Shown: positions 24,239-31,749, numbered from the stretch's first letter. The stretch: 32,616 bases of DNA from Fimihabitans intestinipullorum (GCA_018714965.1 DVML01000013.1:1-32616), one strand, 5' to 3'. Translations and numbers: made by a program. Notes: a model not told the origin generated them from the sequence alone.

Positions 24239-24945
24239 GTAAATCTCTCCTTTAAATATCTTTGTACCCTATCCAACTCTTGACATACAATTTTATCATT
24301 CACTTTATCTTTCAAACGATCTATAATCTTTCGTTCGAACAAAATATCGACAGAAGGTTTGAAATAGATATCGTAAAAGAAACCAATTTGAATAAATACA
24401 TTATCCGTATTCGTTCTAGGACCATTAATTCTTACCTGCGAGTGTGACTGTACCTGTGCCAAGATATTTGGCTTGATCGGACCATCCATATAAAATTTAA
24501 TAATTCCTTCACAAGAAAGTTCTAAAATGTCAATCTTATCTGCATCTCGAATTAATTTACAAAAGAATTCTGTTCGTTCTTCTAAATTAGGTTCAACTGC
24601 AAATTTATTATGATACTTGACTGCCATTTCTACAACCTTGTAATTTTCTTTTTTTACTGGAAAGGAGGCAATCAATCCATCTTCAAACAATAATTTTGCA
24701 CCATAATCAGCATGATCTAAAGTCGCATCATCGTAAGAACCAGTTTCCTCTAATTGATGAAATCTTCCAATATCGTGTAAGATTCCAATCTGATATGCTA
24801 GTTCCGTATCATCCTCTGACAAATGGAGTGCACGTGCAATTTTTAAACAATTATCCGCCACTCGATACGTATGAATATGTTTTCGTTTGATATGAAAATT
24901 ATTCAAATCAAACTGTTTCAAGTAATCTTCGAATGCTTTATCCAT
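24232..24945 (-). CDS. HD-domain phosphohydrolase
   Basis: A 237-residue HD-superfamily metal-dependent phosphohydrolase. Conserved metal ligands are visible: His23/His25 region, the HD pair at His57-Asp58 (HDIGRFH), DHAD near 77-80, YHNK near 111-114 and the late Asp in RDADKID. Substrate unknown; many members act on nucleotides. I start at 24945, where GGGGAGG precedes the ATG; a longer in-frame start would lie inside the T-box terminator. It sits between the T-box and valS and overlaps valS by seven bases, so it is controlled by tRNA-Val charging. Confidence 0.88.
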   Translation of the reverse strand: MDKAFEDYLKQFDLNNFHIKRKHIHTYRVADNCLKIARALHLSEDDTELAYQIGILHDIGRFHQLEETGSYDDATLDHADYGAKLLFEDGLIASFPVKKENYKVVEMAVKYHNKFAVEPNLEERTEFFCKLIRDADKIDILELSCEGIIKFYMDGPIKPNILAQVQSHSQVRINGPRTNTDNVFIQIGFFYDIYFKPSVDILFERKIIDRLKDKVNDKIVCQELDRVQRYLKERFTC

Positions 24946-24956
24946 AAATCCTCCCC

Positions 24957-24988
24957 AAAAAAAATCACATCCTATGTAAGGACGTGAT
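24957..24988 (-). terminator. T-box-controlled terminator
   Basis: On the minus strand: 9-bp stem ATCACGTCC/GGATGTGAT with one G-T pair, followed by eight Ts. It forms when the antiterminator does not. It lies immediately upstream of the ribosome site of the HD gene. Confidence 0.88.
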
Positions 24989-25183
24989 GAACGTGGTACC
25001 ACCTTAGTTTACATAGCTTTCGCTATGCCTCAAAAGATAACGCTCTTTCTGCGGACTTTCTTACTCTATTTCGGAAAATCAACTCCCAAGCTACCTTCCA
25101 ATTTTCTTTGTATCTATTTCCAGCAACCATAGACTCTCTATTACAAATCCAATTGTACTCCTCTTGTTCCTTGTTTTTTACAT
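24957..25183 (-). promoter_or_regulatory. T-box riboswitch (tRNA-Val sensing)
   Basis: A leader of about 225 bases upstream of the HD-valS unit. The T-box motif GGTGGTACCACG is at about 24992-25003 (minus strand); its UGGU bulge would pair with the ACCA end of tRNA-Val (discriminator A). Stem I signatures AGAGAG and GGTTGCTGGAAA occur at about 25110-25140. In the expected specifier region, GAAGGTAGCTTGG contains GTA (25092-25094), a valine codon and the best specifier candidate. Uncharged tRNA-Val should stabilise the antiterminator and permit transcription of both genes. The exact specifier register needs a folded model. Confidence 0.9.
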
Positions 25184-25189
25184 GAGACT

Positions 25190-25217
25190 ATTATAACACA
25201 ATCTTTTTTATTTTCAA
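25190..25217 (-). promoter_or_regulatory. Promoter of the T-box/HD/valS unit
   Basis: On the minus strand: TTGAAA (25212-25217), 16-base spacer ending in TGT, TATAAT (25190-25195): -35 plus extended -10. Confidence 0.75.
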
Positions 25218-25222
25218 ATAGC

Positions 25223-26071
25223 CTATTCGAACATTTGATATCTTCTCTTATCTACTTGATAATTGTGCAAAACTTCATCTTCTGAAAGTGCCCGGTTATA
25301 AATACGAACTGCGTATATTTTTCCGATGAAATATTCCTGAGATGCATTGGCCCCAGACGAGTTTGCGCCGATCATCATAATAGTATTACTCTGCGGTTTG
25401 GTAATTGTTCCTGCAGCAGCAATTTCGTATTTCGTACCATTCTGATAAAATGTTGCCTTCGTATTGTCATAACTTCCACTTGCGTAAACCATTCTATTGA
25501 TACTATTTGTAAAATTACCATAGAGATTTTTTGAACCATCTATTAAATATGTTCCATTGACATTTACCTGGAATAAAAGTGCTTGTGGAGCATTATAGTA
25601 AACCAGTGCGTATCCACCACTTTCGAGATTTCCAACAATTTGCATCGTCCCTGAAGTACCAGGACTCATGACTACCTCTAATGTAATCTGCTCATAATTC
25701 ATCTGTGGTAGTTTCACATATTCTTTTCCTGTAAAAGTTAAAGCTCCTTGTTGTGGTGTAGAAGAATAATCAAATCCAACCATTTCTCCATGATTTCCAC
25801 TACCACTTAGATCTTTCCAAATATATTTATCTCCTTTTTTTTCAGCTCCCTGGTATCCATCATAATAACCAATCAACCCATCGGAAATATATTCGTACGT
25901 GTTAGATGAATTGATCTTATCTGCCGCTTCTCTATTCGTACGATCTAGTAAAACCTTACGACTTGCAAGCAATCCAAGTGTTCCCAATAACAGCATAACA
26001 AAAAGCACTAAAAGCGGATAGACCACCCCTGCCATTGCAAATCCTTTATTGTCTAAATGAAACAATTTCAT
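25223..26071 (-). CDS. Pilin-like LamG-domain surface protein
   Basis: A 282-residue protein. The N-terminus resembles a type IV prepilin: short positive leader ending in NKG, then Phe11 and a long hydrophobic helix (about 11-36) with Arg/Lys after it; prepilin peptidase could cut after Gly10. Position 5 of the mature form is Gly rather than the usual Glu. The remainder (about 62-272) is a LamG/concanavalin-like beta-sandwich: DGLIGYYDG, WKDLSGSGNHGEMVG, FIGKIYAVRIYNRALSEDEV. Such domains usually bind carbohydrate. Ordinary membrane anchoring without cleavage is also possible. No pilus assembly genes are in the window. Start supported by AAGGTGA. Confidence 0.8.
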   Translation of the reverse strand: MKLFHLDNKGFAMAGVVYPLLVLFVMLLLGTLGLLASRKVLLDRTNREAADKINSSNTYEYISDGLIGYYDGYQGAEKKGDKYIWKDLSGSGNHGEMVGFDYSSTPQQGALTFTGKEYVKLPQMNYEQITLEVVMSPGTSGTMQIVGNLESGGYALVYYNAPQALLFQVNVNGTYLIDGSKNLYGNFTNSINRMVYASGSYDNTKATFYQNGTKYEIAAAGTITKPQSNTIMMIGANSSGANASQEYFIGKIYAVRIYNRALSEDEVLHNYQVDKRRYQMFE

Positions 26072-26096
26072 TCTGTCACCTTCTTATTCTATATTC

Positions 26097-26125
26097 ATCA
26101 TACACAAAAACGAAAAAAAAAACAA
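26097..26125 (-). promoter_or_regulatory. Probable promoter of the LamG gene
   Basis: On the minus strand: TTGTTT (26120-26125), 17-base spacer, TATGAT (26097-26102). The -35 box lies inside the 3' arm and T-run of the rpmF terminator, so the two elements overlap. Confidence 0.4.
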
Positions 26126-26139
26126 CTATTTCGTTGTTT
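26111..26139 (-). terminator. Terminator of rpmF
   Basis: On the minus strand: stem AAACAAC/GTTGTTT (26120-26126 with 26133-26139), 6-base loop, long T-run. The TAG stop codon is at the edge of the stem. Confidence 0.82.
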
Positions 26140-26341
26140 CTTCTTCAGTTTTAACAACTTCTTTTCCTTTGTAAGTTCCGCAATTAGGACAAACTCTGTG
26201 TGGTCTAATTGCTGCTCCACATTTTGGACATTTCGTTGTTTGATTTTCACTGATTTTATAGTGTGTACGACGTTTTCTTTTTCTTGTTTTACTAGTTTTT
26301 CTAAATGGTACAGCAAATAATTGAATGTCTAACTTCATCAT
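26126..26341 (-). CDS. rpmF: Ribosomal protein L32 with N-terminal Prp-like extension
   Basis: Large-subunit ribosomal protein L32 (bL32). From residue 11 it is canonical: VPFRKTSKTRKRKRRTH, then a complete zinc ribbon (CPKC and CPNC pairs). Bacterial L32 normally begins MAVPF; here the protein begins MMKLDIQLFA before VPF. The extension closely resembles the leader of Bacillota L27 (consensus of the type KLNLQFFA) that protease Prp removes after the Ala. The start is supported by AGAGGTG (26347-26353), with no ribosome site nearer VPF and no Met there, so the extension is translated. The gene lies 17 bases after yceD, the conserved order, and is co-transcribed with it. Confidence 0.96.
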   Translation of the reverse strand: MMKLDIQLFAVPFRKTSKTRKRKRRTHYKISENQTTKCPKCGAAIRPHRVCPNCGTYKGKEVVKTEEETTK

Positions 26342-26357
26342 ATTAACACCTCTTTCT

Positions 26358-26843
26358 CTAAAGTAAATCTTTTAATTTTGCCAATGCTGGATTCGTTTCT
26401 TTCGCCGATTCCTTATCTGTTACAAGTTTCCACCCATCTCCTTCTAGATGAACTTCTTCTGCTCCCTCACTAACAACTCGCATTGGAATTTCCATTAGTA
26501 TATTTTCCCATATTATCGGCAAAATATCAATACTATTTTCAATCTTTTTTGCATTTTCATCGATTTCTTGCAAGATTTGTTCAAGATTACCCTCTATTTT
26601 TAAATGAAATGGATAATCCACTGGTTTCAAAGTAACGGCACATGAAAGAACCATCGTTCCCGTAACTTCCATAGAAATCTCATATTCATCTATTGCATCT
26701 AAAGTAATATCTCCAACCGCTCTTACATCTTTTAAATCGAGAAGTTCTGTATCATCGATCCATTCTTGTGGAATCGTTACTTCTTCATCAATTGAAATAT
26801 ATGTATCTAATTTATTTTTTAATCGTATTAAATCAAATTCCAT
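26358..26843 (-). CDS. yceD: YceD/DUF177 family protein
   Basis: A 161-residue soluble acidic protein of the DUF177 (YceD/YlbN) family, which is almost always encoded just before rpmF and is linked to 23S rRNA/large-subunit processing in other species. The family's Cys in SCAVTLKPV (about 88-96) and the C-terminal NPALAKLKDLL are present. Start chosen at 26843, after GGGTGA and a promoter; in-frame upstream Mets lie upstream of the predicted transcript start. Its gene pairs with rpmF and is divergent from tmcAL. Confidence 0.9.
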   Translation of the reverse strand: MEFDLIRLKNKLDTYISIDEEVTIPQEWIDDTELLDLKDVRAVGDITLDAIDEYEISMEVTGTMVLSCAVTLKPVDYPFHLKIEGNLEQILQEIDENAKKIENSIDILPIIWENILMEIPMRVVSEGAEEVHLEGDGWKLVTDKESAKETNPALAKLKDLL

Positions 26844-26861
26844 AAAATCACCCGTGCTTTC

Positions 26862-26890
26862 ATTATACCGAACTATCATCAAATTTGCAA
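26862..26890 (-). promoter_or_regulatory. Promoter of yceD-rpmF
   Basis: On the minus strand: TTGCAA (26885-26890), 17-base spacer, TATAAT (26862-26867). The leader is about 12 bases. Confidence 0.75.
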
Positions 26891-26904
26891 CGTTCGTTTT
26901 TTCT

Positions 26905-26932
26905 TTGAAGAATGTATTGTTTATGTTACAAT
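26905..26932 (+). promoter_or_regulatory. Promoter of tmcAL
   Basis: TTGAAG (26905-26910), 16-base spacer ending TGT, TACAAT (26927-26932): extended -10. The leader is about 11 bases before the ATG at 26950, containing GGGTGAG. Confidence 0.65.
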
Positions 26933-26949
26933 AGCACTGGGTGAGATGA

Positions 26950-28116
26950 ATGAAAACAGTTGGAATCATTTGTGAGTATAGTCCATTTCATAATGGGCAT
27001 GAATATCACATCAAACAGATAAAAAAATTATATCCAGATGCAACGATCGTTTTGATATTGAGTGGCAATTTCACACAACGTGGACTTCCTAGTATTTTAG
27101 ATAAATGGACCAAGACACAAATCGCGCTTCAACACGGAGTCGATCTCGTCGTAGAACTCCCATTTGTTTTTGCAACTCAAAGTGCCGATATTTTTGCTCG
27201 CGGTAGTATCTCATTACTAAAAGCGCTCAACGTAGATATTCTCGTCTTTGGAAGTGAAGAAAATAACATTCAAATGTTACAAGAACTTGCACATATACAG
27301 TGTAATAATCCAAAATACGATCAACTTGTAAAAACTTATCTACAGGAAGGTGTAAATTATCCAACTGCAATGTCAAAAGCATTAGAATCTTTTCATTCAT
27401 CGACGATCACTTCTCCAAACGATTTACTAGGATTAAGCTATGTAAAAGAAATTATCAAACAACAAGCTAAGATAGAACCTGTCACAATCCAAAGAACAAA
27501 CGACTTTCACGATACAAAAAGTACAAGTGATATCGTAAGTGCGACACGCATTCGTACAGCTTTAAAAAATAACGAAGATATTTCTCATTATGTTCCAAGT
27601 GATACTTTATCAGCACTAAATGAGCATGTCGTTAATATCGAAGATTATTGGCCTTTGCTCTTCTACCGACTATCTCTTGCTCAAACAACGATCGCATCAA
27701 ATCAAACTGTAGATGAAGGTATTGAACATCGAATTTTAAAACACTTCCCAGAATGTTCATCAATCGAAGAACTCACTCATAAAATCAAAACCAAACGATA
27801 CACTTATAATAAACTAACGAGGATGTCTCTACATATTCTATGTAACTTTACAAAAGAAGAGGCCAAAGAAATTCCTTACCCGACATATATTCGTGTCTTG
27901 GGAATGAATCAAGCTGGAATTTCCTATTTGAATTCTATCAAAAAAAATTGTCCACTTCCAATCATTTCAGCCCTGAATCAAATGGATGATCTATGCAGTC
28001 AAATCGAATATCGTACAACCGCTGTATATAGTTCTACATTCACACCGGAAAAAAGGAAACAACTTCTCGCCAAGGAATTTCAAAAAAAACCAATCATCCA
28101 AAAAAACACTTTATAA
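26950..28116 (+). CDS. tmcAL: tRNA(Met) cytidine acetate ligase TmcAL
   Basis: Homologue of B. subtilis TmcAL (YlbM), which uses ATP and acetate to make N4-acetylcytidine at the wobble base of elongator tRNA-Met. 388 residues, normal length. The nucleotidyltransferase fold begins at the N-terminus with GIICEYSPFHNGHEYH (His14, His17), followed by SGNFTQRGLPSILDKW (about 39-54) and VVELPFVFATQSADIFA (about 67-83). The neighbourhood with yceD and rpmF is the conserved ylbM-ylbN-rpmF region, here divergent. ATG at 26950 follows GGGTGAG; the ATG four bases earlier is out of frame. Confidence 0.95.
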   Translation: MKTVGIICEYSPFHNGHEYHIKQIKKLYPDATIVLILSGNFTQRGLPSILDKWTKTQIALQHGVDLVVELPFVFATQSADIFARGSISLLKALNVDILVFGSEENNIQMLQELAHIQCNNPKYDQLVKTYLQEGVNYPTAMSKALESFHSSTITSPNDLLGLSYVKEIIKQQAKIEPVTIQRTNDFHDTKSTSDIVSATRIRTALKNNEDISHYVPSDTLSALNEHVVNIEDYWPLLFYRLSLAQTTIASNQTVDEGIEHRILKHFPECSSIEELTHKIKTKRYTYNKLTRMSLHILCNFTKEEAKEIPYPTYIRVLGMNQAGISYLNSIKKNCPLPIISALNQMDDLCSQIEYRTTAVYSSTFTPEKRKQLLAKEFQKKPIIQKNTL

Positions 28117-28134
28117 AAAGTGTTTTATTTTTTC
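28101..28134. terminator. Bidirectional terminator between tmcAL and the peptidase gene
   Basis: Perfect 8-bp stem AACACTTT/AAAGTGTT (28105-28112, 28117-28124), loop ATAA, with T-rich sequence on the plus side and an A-run (Ts on the minus strand) on the other. Stop codons of both convergent genes lie in it; the genes overlap tail-to-tail by six bases. Confidence 0.85.
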
Positions 28135-29019
28135 TCGTAATGAACGCTTCTTAGAAACTCGTGGTAAATTTAAAACAGACTGATATCGCGGAATATAATA
28201 TTGAAAGTAGTCATTTACGAGTCTAGTTCGTATATCATTCTCACAATATAAACGTCCCTCACGATACTCTACATCTAAATCAAGCGTTTGAAACGCGAGT
28301 GTAACATCATCCGTTTTTAACGCTTTCAAAAACACTGGAAGTTTTTTTAATGTTTCTTCCTTATTCTGCATATAGAGTTGTTCTAAACGAACTGACAATA
28401 AAGATGATAAAACATAAGGAATGTCATACATTGGAAATGCACAACACGTTCCGATGGAATCGACATAATCTCTAACATGGGTATTGTTCGTAATCATTCG
28501 CTTATACTGTCGAATGTAAATTTCATCGTGTTCCATAAAGCTCCTCAAATAAGATGCCGCTAAATTCTCTAAAAAGATTGGAATTGTTTCACCTAATAAT
28601 TGAGATGTAAAATTATTTCCTAAAAATAAAATATGGCCAAACTCATGAGCAATTTTTTCGACATCCTCCCATGTATGAGTATAATTGATTTCAACCTTTT
28701 TTGCATTGCATACTTGGGAAATTTCTCCGGGAACAATACTTCCTTCCCGGTAAAGAAGTAAAGCTGCTTGATAGGAAGTTTCATCTAAATAATCTTTCGT
28801 AAATTTTAAAAAACACTGTATTGCTTCATCAGAAGTAATATGATGCTTACACTCGATTTCATCTACTTCTTTTCTCACTGAATAACCACCTGTATACAAA
28901 TATGTAAAAAACAAAGAAACATCTTGACTCAACTGATGAAATTGCTTACTAATGGACGCAAAGGAAAATTGTTCTTCGTTACCTCTATTTACATTTGTTT
29001 CTGATTTCTGTGTCATCAT
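28111..29019 (-). CDS. Putative M3-like zinc metallopeptidase
   Basis: A 302-residue cytoplasmic protein with an HEFGH zinc motif (125-129) and downstream Glu residues in GETIPIFLENLAA (Glu144, Glu151) suited as third ligand, the layout of gluzincins such as M3 oligopeptidases (PepF/Dcp). A helical C-terminal part follows. It is about half the length of standard PepF (about 600 residues), so it may be a reduced M3-like enzyme; the family assignment is by motif and layout only. The second Met (29016) is an equally possible start. It resembles the product of 30614-31732 in layout. Confidence 0.75.
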   Translation of the reverse strand: MMTQKSETNVNRGNEEQFSFASISKQFHQLSQDVSLFFTYLYTGGYSVRKEVDEIECKHHITSDEAIQCFLKFTKDYLDETSYQAALLLYREGSIVPGEISQVCNAKKVEINYTHTWEDVEKIAHEFGHILFLGNNFTSQLLGETIPIFLENLAASYLRSFMEHDEIYIRQYKRMITNNTHVRDYVDSIGTCCAFPMYDIPYVLSSLLSVRLEQLYMQNKEETLKKLPVFLKALKTDDVTLAFQTLDLDVEYREGRLYCENDIRTRLVNDYFQYYIPRYQSVLNLPRVSKKRSLREKIKHFL

Positions 29020-29050
29020 AGTATTACTCCTCTTTCAACTTGTGCTATCT

Positions 29051-29059
29051 AATATACCA
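29051..29059 (-). promoter_or_regulatory. Extended -10 promoter of the metallopeptidase gene
   Basis: TGG followed by TATATT (29051-29056) on the minus strand; the -35 region is poor and falls in the pyk terminator T-run. Predicted leader about 25 bases. Confidence 0.45.
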
Positions 29060-29073
29060 CAACTTATGCAAAA

Positions 29074-29100
29074 GAAAAAGAAGAATGTAAGCATTCTTCT
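29074..29100 (-). terminator. Terminator of pyk
   Basis: On the minus strand: 9-bp perfect stem AGAAGAATG/CATTCTTCT (29079-29087, 29092-29100), loop CTTA, T-rich tail. The stop codon TAG enters the stem. Confidence 0.87.
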
Positions 29101-30508
29101 AAATTTCTTCTATTTTCATAAAGTTTGTTTTCTTTACTTCCATATGATTAGGAAAACCACCTGTAATAATTACTTTATCCCCTTTATGTAATTTTAAAGT
29201 TTCTTTTGCAATCTTCATACAATCTTCTACAAGTTCATCTGTCGATTTACTCATTGGTTGCACAACTGGATATACTCCAAAATTCGCAGCTAATGAATAA
29301 GCAACTTTCTCTGTAGGGCAAGCAGCTAAAATAATAGATTTTGATCTTAAATTACTAATCTTACGCGCTGTATACCCACTCGTTGTTGCAGCGATAATAC
29401 AAGCGATATCAAGTGCATTTGTAGCCTCTACTACACCACGTGCGATCGTCGATGTAATATCATCTCTAAACGTCGTCTTAACATGTTGTGTATAATCGAG
29501 ATAACCTTCTGTTGCCTCACAAGTATTGGCCATGAATCTAACTGCTTCTACTGGATATTTTCCTGCGGTCGTCTCTCCAGATAACATCACTGCATCTGTT
29601 CCATCCATTACAGCATTTGCGATATCAGATACTTCTGCTCTCGTTGGTCGAGCATTCTTCTTCATAGACTCCAACATTTCTGTTGCAACTACAGCAATCT
29701 TTCCTTGCTCACGACACTTACGAATAATCATCTTTTGGAATACTGGAAGTTGTTCTAACGGCACCTCAACTCCAAGATCTCCACGAGCGACCATAATTCC
29801 ATCACTTGCTTCGATAATAGAGTCGATATTTTTAATTCCTGTACCACTTTCGATTTTAGAAATAATCTTCATATCTTCTCTTCCGTGTTCTTTTAAGATA
29901 TTTCTCGCTTCTAGTACATCATCTTTCGTCGATACGAAAGAAAGCGCTAAGTAATCACCTTCATGCTCGCACGCATAAATTAAATCTGCTCGATCTTGTT
30001 TACTAATAAAAGGAATCTCTAAATGTACTCCCGGTACACTTAAACTTTTTTTATTTCCTAAAATTCCACCTGTTACAACCTGACAAGTAACCCCATCTTC
30101 TTCACAGCTTGTAACTTTAATCTTCATCAATCCATTTTCAAGTAAAATAATATCTCCTGGTGTTAAACAATCAAGTGCTTGTGGATGATTTACAGATATT
30201 TTCTCCTCTGTTCCAAGAATATTTTCCTTGACAACACGAATTGTATTTCCTTCTTTTAATGTAATTTCATCATTTTCTAACATTCCACTACGGAATTCAG
30301 GACCTTTTGTATCATATAAGATTGCAATTGGTCTCCCTGTTCTTTTACGTACTTCATGTACAGTATTCACGACAAGTTGTTTTTCCTCTTCTGTTGCATG
30401 TGAAAAGTTAATTCGCGCAACATTCATACCAGCATAAACCATTTGTTCCATTGTATCAGGTTGATTGCTTGCTGGCCCAATGCTACAAATAATTTTTGTC
30501 TTCTTCAT
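29099..30508 (-). CDS. pyk: Pyruvate kinase
   Basis: Last step of glycolysis: phosphoenolpyruvate plus ADP to pyruvate plus ATP. 469 residues, the minimal A/B/C domain form without the C-terminal PEP-utiliser-like domain seen in Bacillus (about 585). Motifs: ARINFSH (31-37), B domain about 70-165, catalytic Lys218 in IISKIES, GDLGVE (243-248), and ATEMLESM. The C domain (about 350-469) retains the allosteric-site region. Monocistronic with its own promoter and terminator. Confidence 0.98.
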   Translation of the reverse strand: MKKTKIICSIGPASNQPDTMEQMVYAGMNVARINFSHATEEEKQLVVNTVHEVRKRTGRPIAILYDTKGPEFRSGMLENDEITLKEGNTIRVVKENILGTEEKISVNHPQALDCLTPGDIILLENGLMKIKVTSCEEDGVTCQVVTGGILGNKKSLSVPGVHLEIPFISKQDRADLIYACEHEGDYLALSFVSTKDDVLEARNILKEHGREDMKIISKIESGTGIKNIDSIIEASDGIMVARGDLGVEVPLEQLPVFQKMIIRKCREQGKIAVVATEMLESMKKNARPTRAEVSDIANAVMDGTDAVMLSGETTAGKYPVEAVRFMANTCEATEGYLDYTQHVKTTFRDDITSTIARGVVEATNALDIACIIAATTSGYTARKISNLRSKSIILAACPTEKVAYSLAANFGVYPVVQPMSKSTDELVEDCMKIAKETLKLHKGDKVIITGGFPNHMEVKKTNFMKIEEI

Positions 30509-30541
30509 ATTACTACCTCACTAACCAAAAAAAACACTCTC

Positions 30542-30570
30542 ATTTTACTATAATTTAATTTAGATTTCAA
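30542..30570 (-). promoter_or_regulatory. Promoter of pyk
   Basis: On the minus strand: TTGAAA (30565-30570), 17-base spacer, TAAAAT (30542-30547). Leader about 27 bases, containing GAGGTAGTA before the ATG. Confidence 0.75.
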
Positions 30571-30590
30571 TACTTTTATCATATTTTATA

Positions 30591-30620
30591 AAATTTAAAA
30601 AAGATGATTTTCATCATCTT
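30591..30620 (-). terminator. Terminator of the M3-like pseudo-enzyme gene
   Basis: Perfect 8-bp stem AAGATGAT/ATCATCTT (30601-30608 with 30613-30620), loop of four, T-rich tail on the minus strand. The TGA stop codon is inside the stem. Confidence 0.75.
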
Positions 30621-31732
30621 TTTTTCTCATGATAACACGAATATACATTCTTACTTCTCATCGACATTTCCTGTGCGAGCGTAAGTAAAACATCATCACC
30701 GAGTCCGATTTTTTCAAAATCAGGGCGTTGTTCATTGGAAATATTCATTCGCATCAAAGTTTTCAAATGTTCTAATCCCAGCTCTTTATTAAATTGTATT
30801 TGCTGTACTAATCCACGTGCCATAACATAGGCTTGAATTTCTACCAAATCTTTCTTTAGTTGCCGAGGAATCACCTTTAATATTTCATTTACGTTAGGGT
30901 GAAAAAAACTTTTCAAATTTTGTTGACCAGGAAGAGAATGAATTTGCATTAAAGTGTCGTTAGCATATCCAGTAAAATCACTTTCTCTCTGTTTTTTTAA
31001 AAGTTCTATATCTTCTCGATGCGTTTCATTTGTTTCAAAATAGGAAAAAGCTAACTCTTCCATCACATATGCACAGACATTTTGAAAACTATCGCAGTGT
31101 AAATCTTCTTTCATATAAAACTTTACACCCAAAGCACACTCTCTAATCAGAGTAAATAAATCTCTTAAATCATGATGTTCTAAAACACATATATATGGTT
31201 TATGGAATATATAATCAAAAAATGTAGATCCTAAATGATCTTTTTTATTTCGACATTCACAGAAGTAGATTGAAGAAGTATCAGATAGTATTTGCTCTGC
31301 TACTGGAGAAATAGCTTCATCTTGTAAAAAGGCATAAAAATGTTTTGCGCCATTCATTGCCGATGTGCGATCAAAGGAATTTCCGATTTGTGATTCAAAA
31401 CGTTGCAAGTTACCATCAGCAACATAATTCGCAAGCGACATTAGAAAAGATAAATAATTTTCATCCATATATGGCTTATCTTGTCGAAGAATTCCATTTA
31501 ATTTCTTATACTTTATATCTCTTATCAATACGACACATTCATTTAAAATGCGACCTATATCACCTGTGACTGAAAAATTACCAAGATGCGTATAATAGTG
31601 TAATAATTCTATATTTGCAATCAAACTCCATCCGATTGTTTCACGTTCTATTTGATTCTGACATTGACGATACAGTCTCTTCAAATAGCGTTTTCTCTTT
31701 CTAATCGTCTTGATATCTCCATAATTTTCCAT
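30614..31732 (-). CDS. Unrecognised helical protein, possible inactive M3-like relative
   Basis: A 372-residue soluble protein with no signal peptide. No family was recognised directly. Its C-terminal half matches the layout of the 28111-29019 metallopeptidase: LRDLFTLIRECALG (189-202) aligns with EDVEKIAHEFGHIL, and YVMEELAFSYF (222-232) with IFLENLAASYL. The zinc motif HEFGH becomes RECAL, keeping the Glu but losing both His, so it is probably not a peptidase. The later FNKELGLEHLKTLM resembles the M3 C-terminal helices. If related, it may act as a scaffold or regulator; this is inference from an eye alignment. AGGAGATGTAG precedes the ATG. Confidence 0.7.
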   Translation of the reverse strand: MENYGDIKTIRKRKRYLKRLYRQCQNQIERETIGWSLIANIELLHYYTHLGNFSVTGDIGRILNECVVLIRDIKYKKLNGILRQDKPYMDENYLSFLMSLANYVADGNLQRFESQIGNSFDRTSAMNGAKHFYAFLQDEAISPVAEQILSDTSSIYFCECRNKKDHLGSTFFDYIFHKPYICVLEHHDLRDLFTLIRECALGVKFYMKEDLHCDSFQNVCAYVMEELAFSYFETNETHREDIELLKKQRESDFTGYANDTLMQIHSLPGQQNLKSFFHPNVNEILKVIPRQLKKDLVEIQAYVMARGLVQQIQFNKELGLEHLKTLMRMNISNEQRPDFEKIGLGDDVLLTLAQEMSMRSKNVYSCYHEKKR

Positions 31733-31749
31733 ATCTACATCTCCTATAA

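Noticed and set aside
25213..25231. 19-base inverted repeat at the end of the LamG gene as a terminator
   Set aside because: The stem is good and includes the stop codon, but it is followed on the minus strand by an A-rich run, not Ts, and overlaps the -35 of the T-box promoter. Read-through into the T-box is possible.
26844..26969. Longer N-terminus for YceD
   Set aside because: The extra residues would be encoded upstream of a good promoter and overlap the tmcAL start; 26843 has a proper ribosome site and matches the family start.
29526..29954. Long open frame on the plus strand antisense to pyk
   Set aside because: It lies wholly inside a clear pyruvate kinase gene, has no ribosome site, and its translation has no recognisable features. 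Similar antisense frames over arcA, the ABC ATPase, valS and the zinc-ribbon membrane gene were rejected for the same reason.
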